Below are positions 1 through 5,629 of a stretch of 54,869 nucleotides of DNA, piece after piece. Source of the stretch: Corallibacter vietnamensis (GTDB lineage: Bacteria > Bacteroidota > Bacteroidia > Flavobacteriales > Flavobacteriaceae). Location: positions 1-54,869 of the forward strand of contig NZ_BAABBI010000007.1 in assembly GCF_039537875.1 (NCBI RefSeq), read 5' to 3'. The position numbers and the translations under genes are program-made. The notes beneath the pieces were generated by a model. It saw only the letters and a program-made list of their open reading frames with translations. It was not told where the DNA came from and did not search any database. How positions within the stretch are numbered: position 1 is the first letter of the stretch; every line of letters begins with the position of its first letter.

Positions 1-158
1 CAGATCAGGAATTAAAAAAATACTATCAAAGAAAACTAGACGAAGGCAAACACAAAATGATAGCTTTAAACAACGTTAGAAATAAAATTTTAGCACGCAG
101 TTTTGCAGTAATTAAAAGAGGTACACCTTTTGTAAATATAGCCGCAACAAATTATTGA
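1..158 (+). CDS. IS110-family transposase, C-terminal end (partial)
   Basis: Reading from base 3, an open frame of 51 codons ends at TGA 156-158; its 5' part lies outside the window. The visible protein contains YYQRKLDEGKHKM, ALNNVRNKI and FAVIKRGTPFV, which I recognise as the conserved tail that follows the Transposase_20 domain in IS110-family DEDD transposases. These enzymes move circular intermediates without terminal inverted repeats, and in the IS110 family target choice is guided by a non-coding bridge RNA. Only about 30 bases separate the stop from the first attC-like hairpin. An RNA encoded in this 3' end is therefore unlikely, and any bridge RNA should lie at the 5' end outside the window. 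Family assignment is confident; subgroup is not. Confidence 0.85.
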   Translation, partial: DQELKKYYQRKLDEGKHKMIALNNVRNKILARSFAVIKRGTPFVNIAATNY

Positions 159-187
159 ATTAAGGCTTGTTTTTTACCTTGGAATAC
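1..187 (+). mobile_element. Right end of an IS110-family insertion sequence
   Basis: The transposase ends at 158 and is followed by a short non-coding tail. At 188 the sequence turns into the left arm of an attC-like hairpin (GTATAACCG at 188-196, paired with CGGTTATAC at 289-297). The usual outer end of that arm (YAACG, present in the five other sites) is missing, so the IS end appears joined inside the attC-like site. IS110 elements lack terminal inverted repeats, so the junction at about 187 is inferred only from where the hairpin begins, with an uncertainty of several bases. Confidence 0.6.
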
Positions 188-303
188 GTATAACCGTCAG
201 TTACGGGATTAAAGTTAATGATTTTCGGTTTAGCGCAGGCTTTAGCAATTCCGAGTGGATTCGGACGTAGTCGAATCCGCCGTAATTGCGGTTATACATT
301 GTT
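188..303 (-). repeat. attC-like hairpin 1 (interrupted by the IS110 end)
   Basis: Outer arms 188-206 and 280-297 pair almost perfectly (GTATAACCG...CGGTTATAC, then TTACGG...CCGTAA), with one extra base in the left arm, resembling the extrahelical bases of attC. An inner stem GGATTCG 257-263 / CGAATCC 272-278 adds structure. The right end reads, on the minus strand, TAACAATGTATAACCG, close to the canonical attC start YAACA. The left outer end (expected YAACG) is replaced by IS110 sequence. It lies directly downstream of the gene at 302-859. Confidence 0.65.
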
Positions 304-859
304 ACCCAACGTTTTTATTTCGTTTAAATTCAGTTTGCATTAATTTTTGAAGTTCTCTAAAATTATATTTTAAGGTATTGGATGTAATCGAAAGTGGTGT
401 TCCGTACATTTTCATATTCGACCGCATAAGTTTGGCTTTCATTCTGCTTTTTGCTTTTCCAATATATTTTTCAGGGTTCTCAATGTCAATCAGCAGAAAC
501 TTTGTCGACACAACTTGCTCTGTCCTGATGTCTAAAATATCATTCCATTCTATGAGCCCGATACTCGAAGCGTTTGAGTTGTCAGTAATTCCGCTTGAGT
601 CAATAATTAGTCCTACTTTTTTATCAAATAGCTTCTTAATTCCATAAAATCCAATTATTCCGAAAAAAACAATTGCAACAAAACCAATTATTCTAATCAT
701 TTCTGGATTATTAAACATTCTGTATCTAATTAAGTATTCGGATACAAAATTTTGTGGGTCGTAGACAAACATTATTCCGCAAATAACAAATCCAATTGAA
801 GCTATTAATAATAAGATTATTTTCTTTTTGCTTATTTGTATTTCAATTCTGTTATTCAA
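302..859 (-). CDS. STM3941-family membrane protein (cassette 1)
   Basis: 185 residues with two predicted membrane segments near 12-32 and 55-73, then a soluble C-terminal half containing IDSSGITDNSNASS and IEWNDILDI. The pattern matches small Bacteroidota proteins annotated as the STM3941 family, whose function is unknown; this assignment is from memory of the family. The TAA stop lies inside the boundary repeat (301-310), so coding sequence runs right up to the recombination point, as in tightly packed integron cassettes. The leader between the upstream boundary (887-896) and the start is only 27 bases, too short for an independent promoter, so expression probably depends on upstream transcription. 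An antisense frame at 378-647 is ignored. Confidence 0.8.
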   Translation of the reverse strand: MNNRIEIQISKKKIILLLIASIGFVICGIMFVYDPQNFVSEYLIRYRMFNNPEMIRIIGFVAIVFFGIIGFYGIKKLFDKKVGLIIDSSGITDNSNASSIGLIEWNDILDIRTEQVVSTKFLLIDIENPEKYIGKAKSRMKAKLMRSNMKMYGTPLSITSNTLKYNFRELQKLMQTEFKRNKNVG

Positions 860-893
860 TTTGTCTGATTTTGAGTGAGTTCAAATGTTGGGT

Positions 894-1017
894 AACGTTG
901 TTGTATATGGTTTGTTGCGTGTCTTAAGCACCTAATTTAGCAAATACAAACCAAATAGAAAATCCGCGAGGATTTTCGTAAGTAGGCTAGAACTAGCAAT
1001 AAATTATATACAGTGTT
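894..1017 (-). repeat. attC-like hairpin 2
   Basis: The left arm 903-918 (GTATATGGTTTGTTGC) pairs with 996-1011 (GCAATAAATTATATAC): 13 of 16 positions are Watson-Crick and the three exceptions are all G.T wobbles. The outer ends are TAACG at 893-897 and GTGTTGG at 1013-1019. The site follows the stop of the gene at 1061-1309. An inner stem is AAATCC/GGATTT around 960-976. Total length is about 124 bp, in the range of long attC sites. Confidence 0.7.
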
Positions 1018-1060
1018 GGCATTTCGTTGTTTTTATTCCGCTATATTTTTAGTTCTTATC

Positions 1061-1309
1061 TTATTTCAGATATAGTTCTTTAAAATACTCAATGTGTTTT
1101 CCTGGAATTATCATTTTCCAAATATCTTTTTTAGGAATTACATTTTTGTCAGACAGTCTTTTTCCATCTATATAAGTTCTAAAAATTAATAAATAGAAAA
1201 ATAAAAGTCCCACAAAATATGTGGAATTTATAGATTCGGTTTTGTTCAGCCAAATTATAATTGCAAGTGGCGTTAAAATTGTCAAGTAATAAATAAAGAT
1301 GTTTTTCAT
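1061..1309 (-). CDS. Small two-helix membrane protein (cassette 2)
   Basis: 82 residues. The N-terminal half is strongly hydrophobic, with two predicted membrane helices near 4-20 and 30-47. It ends in a basic, soluble tail (GKRLSDKNV... then IPGKHIEYFKELYLK). I do not recognise a family. It is the main gene of the unit bounded by 1015-1023 and 1575-1583 and lies just upstream of attC-like hairpin 2. The ATG is preceded by an A-rich stretch, typical for this phylum, with no clear Shine-Dalgarno. The hydropathy and the cassette context support it as a real gene; function is unknown. Confidence 0.6.
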   Translation of the reverse strand: MKNIFIYYLTILTPLAIIIWLNKTESINSTYFVGLLFFYLLIFRTYIDGKRLSDKNVIPKKDIWKMIIPGKHIEYFKELYLK

Positions 1310-1427
1310 ATTCTACTTTTTAGTTTTCAATTCCAATTAAGTGAGCAATTCCGCAATATGCTAAATTCCGCATTCAATTCGGGTTTTGGTTTTCAATTCA
1401 GTTTTCAATTCCACAAACGAGTTAAAT

Positions 1428-1553
1428 TCAGATGTTGAATTTATGTTCATTAGGATTTTTTATATTCTTTATGTTCAATTCAGTCAGATTTGAGTCATTC
1501 GCATATTTTTCAATTTCCGATTTAATGTCTTTTAAATTACTCATAATTGTCAT
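1428..1553 (-). CDS. Short ORF, 41 residues, second gene of cassette 2
   Basis: The frame runs from ATG 1551-1553 to TGA 1428-1430. It begins MTIMSNLKDIKSEIEKYAND and ends KNPNEHKFNI. A second in-frame ATG at 1542-1544 is an equally good start. The composition (alternating charged and hydrophobic residues, helical) looks protein-like rather than random. It lies just inside the upstream boundary repeat of cassette 2, where a cassette gene is expected to begin, and is followed 118 bases later by the 82-residue gene. It resembles no family I can name; it could also be a truncated N-terminus of a longer ancestral gene. Confidence 0.4.
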   Translation of the reverse strand: MTIMSNLKDIKSEIEKYANDSNLTELNIKNIKNPNEHKFNI

Positions 1554-1580
1554 TTTTAACGGTTCTGCTCAATGAATGCC

Positions 1581-1706
1581 AACAGCTTTGTATATGAGAA
1601 GTAGCAGATTTAGACGAAATTATTTTCGCATCATAAAACAAAGATAGCAGAAAAGAAATAAACTTTTAAGCTTAGCTCTTAACTGCTATTTTTTATATAC
1701 TTTGTT
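1581..1706 (-). repeat. attC-like hairpin 3
   Basis: The left arm 1590-1607 (GTATATGAGAAGTAGCAG) pairs with 1683-1700 (CTGCTATTTTTTATATAC): 15 of 18 positions are Watson-Crick and the other three are G.T pairs. The outer ends are CCAACA at 1579-1584 and TTGTTATG at 1702-1709. It follows the lipoprotein gene at 1729-2271. The GTATAT motif next to the outer end recurs in hairpins 2 and 3, and a similar GTGTAT in hairpin 6. Confidence 0.7.
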
Positions 1707-1728
1707 ATGCCACGTTATAATATTTTTT

Positions 1729-2271
1729 TCACGGTTCGAATTCTGCTATAATATCGGCAAGAGATCCATAACATACGGTTAAAGATGTCTGAACTCCTAA
1801 TGTGTAATTCGGAGTCATTGAGATAAATACTTGAGAAGAACCATCTCCTGCGGCATCTGTTAAAGCGCTTTTTACACAATCTTGATTCCTACATTTCGTA
1901 CAGTTTAAACCATCACCTTCAGACCAAAAACCTGGAGGGTCTCCATCCAATTTTGATTGCAATGTCTCTAAATTATCTATAGAATAAACTATTTGCTTTT
2001 TTATTTTTTTAAAAGTAAGGGCAAAACCTTTTTCAATTTTATTTATTTCTTCATAGTTTTCTGAAATAAAATTTGATAATTCATCTTCTTCTATCGGATA
2101 TTCTTTTCCTGTTTCAAATTTTATATTCAAATTTAACTTTAAATTTGATATTTTTTGAAATTCAGTTTTTTCGGCATTATCGTCATTTTTAATGGTTTCA
2201 TCACTTGTGCAGGAAACTGACAAGAATAAAACCAATAATAAAATAGATAATAAATTTATTGATTTGTTCAT
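1729..2271 (-). CDS. Hypothetical lipoprotein (cassette 3)
   Basis: 180 residues with a clear lipoprotein signal: basic start, hydrophobic core and lipobox LSVSC with Cys21, followed by TSDE. The mature part is acidic and Lys/Glu-rich. The C-terminal third carries four cysteines at 124, 127, 132 and 167 (CTKCRNQDC and VCYG) in a glycine-rich context, which could form disulfides or bind a metal. I do not recognise a domain. The leader to the cassette boundary (2426-2435) is about 155 bases, the longest in the array, and contains TAATTTTG on the minus strand, a -7-like box without a convincing partner. This cassette may therefore carry its own promoter. Confidence 0.6.
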   Translation of the reverse strand: MNKSINLLSILLLVLFLSVSCTSDETIKNDDNAEKTEFQKISNLKLNLNIKFETGKEYPIEEDELSNFISENYEEINKIEKGFALTFKKIKKQIVYSIDNLETLQSKLDGDPPGFWSEGDGLNCTKCRNQDCVKSALTDAAGDGSSQVFISMTPNYTLGVQTSLTVCYGSLADIIAEFEP

Positions 2272-2432
2272 AAAAATTGTTTTAATTATTAATAGACTTA
2301 CTTTTTACGATTTTAAGTCTTTCATTATTTTCAGTACTCGAATGTAATATTTTTTTAAGTCGTTACAAAATTAATTCGACTATTTTGGATGGTCAGTCCG
2401 TTTTGACCGTAATGATTGGTTTAATGTGGCAT
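2272..2432. other. Leader of cassette 3, no gene seen
   Basis: AT-rich sequence between the lipoprotein start and the next recombination point. It has a possible minus-strand -7 box (TAATTTTG) and a short GGTC...GACC repeat near 2390-2411. No open frame of note was seen. Confidence 0.4.
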
Positions 2433-2552
2433 AACGTTCAGCTAAAATTTCGTGCGGCTTGACGCGGACGCAGTCCAAGTCAACCGTGACGAAATTTACA
2501 AAAACAAACCAACGGGCAAACCCTAAACCCCGCATGAATTTTAGGTTTTGTT
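2433..2552 (-). repeat. attC-like hairpin 4
   Basis: Left arm CTAAAATTTCGTGCGG (2442-2457) pairs with CCGCATGAATTTTAG (2530-2544) with a single unpaired T in the left arm and one G.T pair. Outer ends are CATAACG (2430-2436) and TTGTTAGC (2548-2555). It follows the gene-less cassette on its right, so two attC-like sites stand only about 290 bases apart. Confidence 0.7.
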
Positions 2553-2848
2553 AGCGGGTCGTTTTTACTTTTTTTCTGCGCGTTTTTAACGGTCAGATTT
2601 GCGCAAACCAGCCGCAACATTTTGTTTTTTCTGTGCAGTTTTTACGCCCAACTTTTACACACCACTTTTTAAAAGTCGTGCGTTGCGATTGCGGAGCGTT
2701 TTCTAAATTTTAACCGCCACGTAAACACGGCTATTTTAATTTTCAAAATTTGAGCGGTTTGGTGCGTCTTTTTTATGCGCTTGTGTGGAATTCTTTTTTG
2801 GCGGTAGCGTGAGGTTTTTTTTACGCGAGTTGCGCAATGCCCGCTAAC
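2550..2848 (-). other. Gene-less cassette body (cassette 4)
   Basis: Bounded by GTTAGCGGG 2550-2558 and CCCGCTAAC 2840-2848, this stretch of about 290 bases has no convincing open frame on either strand. Its composition is unlike the other cassettes: it is richer in GC and CpG, with repeated TGCGC/GCGCA words and T-runs (for example 2576-2584 and 2755-2840). Non-coding cassettes exist in integrons and can carry promoters or small RNAs; whether this one is transcribed cannot be judged from sequence. Confidence 0.5.
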
Positions 2849-2969
2849 GTTTTGGCTATGATTTCGTTGCGGAAAAATCCGCAGGATTCTTTCCGCCGTA
2901 GCCGAAAGATAGCAAATAAGCGTTGAATTCCGATAAGGAATTCAACCGCAATGAATTATAGCCGTTGTT
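2846..2969 (-). repeat. attC-like hairpin 5
   Basis: Left arm GGCTATGATTTCGTTGCGG (2854-2872) pairs with CCGCAATGAATTATAGCC (2946-2963), with one unpaired T and G.T wobbles, the same bulge position as in hairpin 4. An internal perfect stem GTTGAATTCC (2922-2931) / GGAATTCAAC (2937-2946) has a 5-base loop. Outer ends are CTAACG (2844-2849) and TTGTTGCC (2965-2972). It follows the gene at 2981-3577. Confidence 0.7.
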
Positions 2970-2980
2970 GCCTGTAGTTT

Positions 2981-3577
2981 TTATAAATCTGCACATAGAT
3001 ATTGTTCAATTTCTGATTCGTTTCTTAAGTCAAAAACCATTGTCAAATTCCAATCGTTTAGGACTAAATCATATTCAGTTCCAATTTTCAATAATCCGTT
3101 TTTTAATTTTTCTATAATTTCTTTATCCTCTTCGAAACGGAAATTATCTATCCAAAAGTCTTTCACAAATTCGCCTTCAGGATAGACAAAAATTAAAGCT
3201 CGATTCATTTCATAAGCAAAAGTGTTTTCGCATCTCCAGCTTGTTGAGCCATAGCCTTCATAGACTTTTATTTTTTTCTTAAATCCGAGTGAAATTAGTA
3301 ATTCATCTAATTCCGAAAATGGAATGTTTTTATCATAAATAGAAATCGGATTTTCCTCTCTTTCATAGATTTCTGTATATCCAATTCCGTCAGAATGATT
3401 TTCCGCAAATTGTCCAATTTCAAAATTCTGCTTTTTTAAATAGCTCAAATTTTCGAAAGGACATATCTCAACCTGTCTGTATGAGTCCTCGTGAAAATAA
3501 ACTGCGTCTTTTTCAGCTGTCCATTTGTCCTCTTTTGGACTTTTTAGAATGTTCTTTATGGATTTCCAGAGGTTCAT
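2981..3577 (-). CDS. Hypothetical cytoplasmic protein (cassette 5)
   Basis: 198 residues with no signal peptide or membrane segment. It is rich in aromatic and acidic residues; features include WTAEKDAVYFHED near the start, a central YEGYGSTSWRCEN, and a C-terminal half with alternating strands. The size, acidity and Trp/Tyr content resemble immunity proteins of polymorphic toxin systems, but I recognise no specific family, so this is only a suggestion. The ATG lies 8 bases inside the upstream boundary repeat (3585-3594), leaving no room for a promoter or leader within the cassette. It must be read from transcription entering through attC-like hairpin 6. Confidence 0.6.
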   Translation of the reverse strand: MNLWKSIKNILKSPKEDKWTAEKDAVYFHEDSYRQVEICPFENLSYLKKQNFEIGQFAENHSDGIGYTEIYEREENPISIYDKNIPFSELDELLISLGFKKKIKVYEGYGSTSWRCENTFAYEMNRALIFVYPEGEFVKDFWIDNFRFEEDKEIIEKLKNGLLKIGTEYDLVLNDWNLTMVFDLRNESEIEQYLCADL

Positions 3578-3591
3578 TTCAAATTACAGGC

Positions 3592-3781
3592 AACGGACTT
3601 GTGTATGAAACGTAGCGTGCAAAAAGACACTAACTCTTCGGGTTAACACAGAGCCGAATTTTTATATTTTGTTTTTAATTTTTTCTCTTTTTAAAAGCCA
3701 AATTAAAAATTTGGCGGACTTTCTAAATATAAACAATCCTTTCGGTTAAGCACTTATTAGCTATGTTTTATACACTGTGTT
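3592..3781 (-). repeat. attC-like hairpin 6 (longest)
   Basis: Left arm GTGTATGAAACGTAGC (3601-3616) pairs with GCTATGTTTTATACAC (3760-3775): 14 of 16 Watson-Crick, two G.T. Outer ends are GCAACG (3590-3595) and GTGTTGTG (3777-3784). At about 190 bp it is longer than the others (116-126 bp) because of an AT-rich insert holding a CCAAATT...AATTTGG hairpin near 3700-3716. It follows the lipoprotein gene at 3793-4329. Confidence 0.65.
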
Positions 3782-3792
3782 GTGTGTAGTTT

Positions 3793-4329
3793 TTATCGTT
3801 TTGCTTGTTTGTCTTTTGGAATGTTTATCACTCCACAGCCTGTTACAAACCATTTACTATCAAGTTCCTTAATTTTCATTGTTATTGTAAATTCTTTCCA
3901 GTTTATACCTTCCACAGTTAAATAATTTGTGTTTGAGTCAAATTCTGAAAGTTTGAATCCATTATCAGGGTAATCTTGAGCGTCAAAAATTGGGTCAAAA
4001 CCTAATCCATATTCTGGTTCAGATTTTTCTGCCTCTTCAATCATTCTTTTGAGTTCTGTTTTAAATTCAGTGCTAACATTTGGATGAGCATTAACAAATT
4101 CAATAATTCCAATCTGCTCTTTCATTTTGTTAGAATTAGAAACGTAGTCATTAATGAATTTTATAGCTACATCTGTAATTGAATCTGTGCGATTTAATTC
4201 AGTCTTTTTAGTTTTTACTTCTTTTAAATCAATTTCAATTTGTTCTTGCTTTTCGGAGATATTCTTTTTTTGTTTTTCCTTACAGCTAAGAACAAAGAAA
4301 ATCAATAGGATTAAGTATAGTTTTTTCAT
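3793..4329 (-). CDS. DUF3828-like lipoprotein (cassette 6)
   Basis: The start at 4327-4329 is chosen because it gives a standard lipoprotein signal (MKKLYLILLIFFVLSC, lipobox Cys16). The frame stays open 13 codons further upstream, almost to the cassette boundary. The 178-residue product has a charged linker, then a domain with FINDYVSNSN, DPIFDAQDYPD and SKWFVTGCGVINIP, which resembles DUF3828 proteins (small periplasmic or lipid-anchored proteins of unknown role). It is the first cassette next to the attI-like end and lies about 80 bases downstream of the predicted promoter at 4420-4448, so it should be the best expressed member of the array. Confidence 0.65.
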   Translation of the reverse strand: MKKLYLILLIFFVLSCKEKQKKNISEKQEQIEIDLKEVKTKKTELNRTDSITDVAIKFINDYVSNSNKMKEQIGIIEFVNAHPNVSTEFKTELKRMIEEAEKSEPEYGLGFDPIFDAQDYPDNGFKLSEFDSNTNYLTVEGINWKEFTITMKIKELDSKWFVTGCGVINIPKDKQAKR

Positions 4330-4368
4330 CAAACTTTGATTTCTATTCGGTTTTCTTAAATTACACAC

Positions 4369-4400
4369 AACATGTGGATAAACACACTAGTGTGTTTATT
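4369..4400 (-). other. attI-like end of the array with a 22-bp perfect palindrome
   Basis: The upstream boundary of the last cassette (TACACACAAC 4362-4371) is not followed by an attC-type hairpin. Six bases beyond it is a perfect 22-bp palindrome at 4378-4399, half-site ATAAACACACT, centred between 4388 and 4389. In an integron this is where attI would be. The palindrome could be an operator for a dimeric regulator or a recombinase binding site. No database comparison was possible. Confidence 0.4.
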
Positions 4401-4419
4401 TTTATTATATATACACCTA

Positions 4420-4448
4420 CAAATCTAACAGATTTTTTATAAAACAAA
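4420..4448 (-). promoter_or_regulatory. Pc-like promoter reading into the cassette array
   Basis: On the minus strand TTTG (4445-4448) and TAGATTTG (4420-4427) are separated by 17 bases, matching the Bacteroidota consensus TTTG / TAnnTTTG. Transcription would start near 4412 and run across the palindrome and the attI-like point into cassette 6. This corresponds to the place and direction of a cassette promoter (Pc). Confidence 0.55.
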
Positions 4449-4577
4449 GCCACTTTTTGTCATATAAACATAAATTCATGCCTCTTTATCTCACACAAAA
4501 ACAAACAATTAAAAATAACATAGTAAAGTAGGAGCGCGCAATCAACCTCTCACTACTCACTACTCACTACTCATATA
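4449..4577. other. AT-rich intergenic sequence, no gene seen
   Basis: The sequence between the promoter-like site and the 21-bp array contains no convincing frame. If the array were a complete integron, the integrase gene would be expected around here, reading rightward; it is not present. Confidence 0.6.
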
Positions 4578-5012
4578 CAGTTATTGACCATGTTCTTTCA
4601 GTTATTGACCATGTTCTTTTAGTTATTGACCATGTTCTTTTAGTTATTGACCATGTTCTTTCAGTTATTGACCATGTTCTTTTAGTTATTGACCATGTTC
4701 TTTCAGTTATTGCCCATGTTCTTTTAGTTATTGACCATGTTCTTTCAGTTATTGACCATGTTCTTTCAGTTATTGACCATGTTCTTTCAGTTATTGCCCA
4801 TGTTCTTTTAGTTATTGACCATGTTCTTTTAGTTATTGGCCATGTTCTTTCAGTTATTGACCATGTTCTTTCAGTTATTGACCATGTTCTTTCAGTTATT
4901 GACCATGTTCTTTCAGTTATTGACCATGTTCTTTTAGTTATTGACCATGTTCTTTCAGTTATTGACCATGTTCTTTCAGTTATTGGCCATGTTCTTTCAG
5001 TTATTGGCCATG
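4578..5012. repeat. 21-bp tandem repeat, 20.7 copies
   Basis: The unit is AGTTATTGACCATGTTCTTT plus one C or T, repeated head to tail without a spacer from 4578, with a final 15-base partial copy. Variation is confined to two positions. The C/T position is C in 14 copies and T in 7. The third base of the TGACC core is A in 16 copies, C in copies 7 and 11, and G in copies 13, 20 and 21. A 21-base unit keeps reading frame, and one frame per strand stays open, but neither has a start codon. Preceding it (4545-4572) is a short CACTACT repeat. It fills the space between the cassette array and the stop of the gene at 5039-5590. Confidence 0.97.
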
Positions 5013-5038
5013 CATTATCAATAGCCCATTAGCAATTT

Positions 5039-5590
5039 TCAATTCTCAATAAGCAAAACCTCTTTAGTAGTAGCACCAGTATAATAATCAGTACCTTCAA
5101 AACGAATATACCTTACTTCAAAACCAAGCAACGGATTTTTATTCTTTAGTTGTATAAACATATTGTTTATAAACATCTTGCGCTTGTTTATAGTTGTATA
5201 AACCTTTGGTGTGCCGCTATCATCCAGAACAAGAAAAAGCGGCGTTTGTTTTTGTGCAGCAAGCTCTAACTCATAAAAATTTGTGGTCAGTTTAGTATAG
5301 CGTATACCATAAGCAAGGCGCTTTTGTATTTCTGTAAGTGGTTTTTTTATACCACCTTCGGTATACACAATACGGTAAGCCTCTACAGGGTTTTCAGGCA
5401 ATATAACACCATCTTGCATGCGGGCATCATACATATAAGTGTTGTAGTTGTTACTATGCTGTATGTAAAATAGCGTAGAGGTAGTAATAGGAGGCGTAGG
5501 GTAATCCGTTTGGCAAAAACCATAACCAAATACAAATACTACAAAAAGAAAACATGCCTTAAACCGGAAGTTATAAAAATATATGCGCAA
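5039..5590 (-). CDS. DUF4833-domain secreted protein
   Basis: 183 residues with a hydrophobic N-terminal segment (about 11-26) followed by CQTDYPTPP, consistent with export. The rest (LFYIQHSNNYNTYMYDA, EAYRIVYTEGG, LAYGIRYTKL, GFEVRYIRFEGTDYYTG) fits the DUF4833 family of unknown function. The first in-frame start is TTG at 5588-5590 and no ATG precedes the signal region, so the exact start is uncertain. It is the last gene of a four-gene minus-strand run beginning at 7467, and its stop lies 26 bases from the tandem repeat array. Confidence 0.75.
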   Translation of the reverse strand: MRIYFYNFRFKACFLFVVFVFGYGFCQTDYPTPPITTSTLFYIQHSNNYNTYMYDARMQDGVILPENPVEAYRIVYTEGGIKKPLTEIQKRLAYGIRYTKLTTNFYELELAAQKQTPLFLVLDDSGTPKVYTTINKRKMFINNMFIQLKNKNPLLGFEVRYIRFEGTDYYTGATTKEVLLIEN

Positions 5591-5629
5591 CGTGACCTGA
5601 TGTTTGTTTGCTTATAAATATAAATAAAA

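Larger units (their letters stand above)
188..4371 (-). mobile_element. Integron-like gene cassette array without integrase
   Basis: Six consecutive units share one plan on the minus strand: short leader, small gene (absent in one), then a long imperfect hairpin. Each gene body is bracketed by its own inverted repeat: GTTACCCAAC 301-310/887-896; GTTGGCATT 1015-1023/1575-1583; GTTATGCCAC 1704-1713/2426-2435; GTTAGCGGG 2550-2558/2840-2848; GTTGCCTGTA 2967-2976/3585-3594; GTTGTGTGTA 3779-3788/4362-4371. The repeats differ between units but always follow GTTR...YAAC. This is the geometry of integron cassettes, where R' of one attC and R'' of the next are complementary. Measured from crossover to crossover, complete units are about 410-850 bp. 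No intI lies nearby, so in integron terms this is a cluster of attC sites lacking an integrase. Assignment to integrons proper rests on architecture only. Confidence 0.75.

Noticed and set aside
188..3781. Hairpins as ordinary intrinsic terminators or REP-type repeats
   Set aside because: They are 116-190 bp long, lack T-runs, have cassette-specific outer repeats and fixed GTT/AAC ends; terminators in this genome are short GC stems with T-runs.
4578..5012. CRISPR array
   Set aside because: The 21-bp units are directly adjacent without spacers, and no cas genes lie nearby; it is a simple tandem repeat.
4578..5012. Repeat protein encoded by the 21-bp array
   Set aside because: One frame on each strand is open through the array (seven-residue period), but neither has an upstream start codon, and both run into stops at the flanks.
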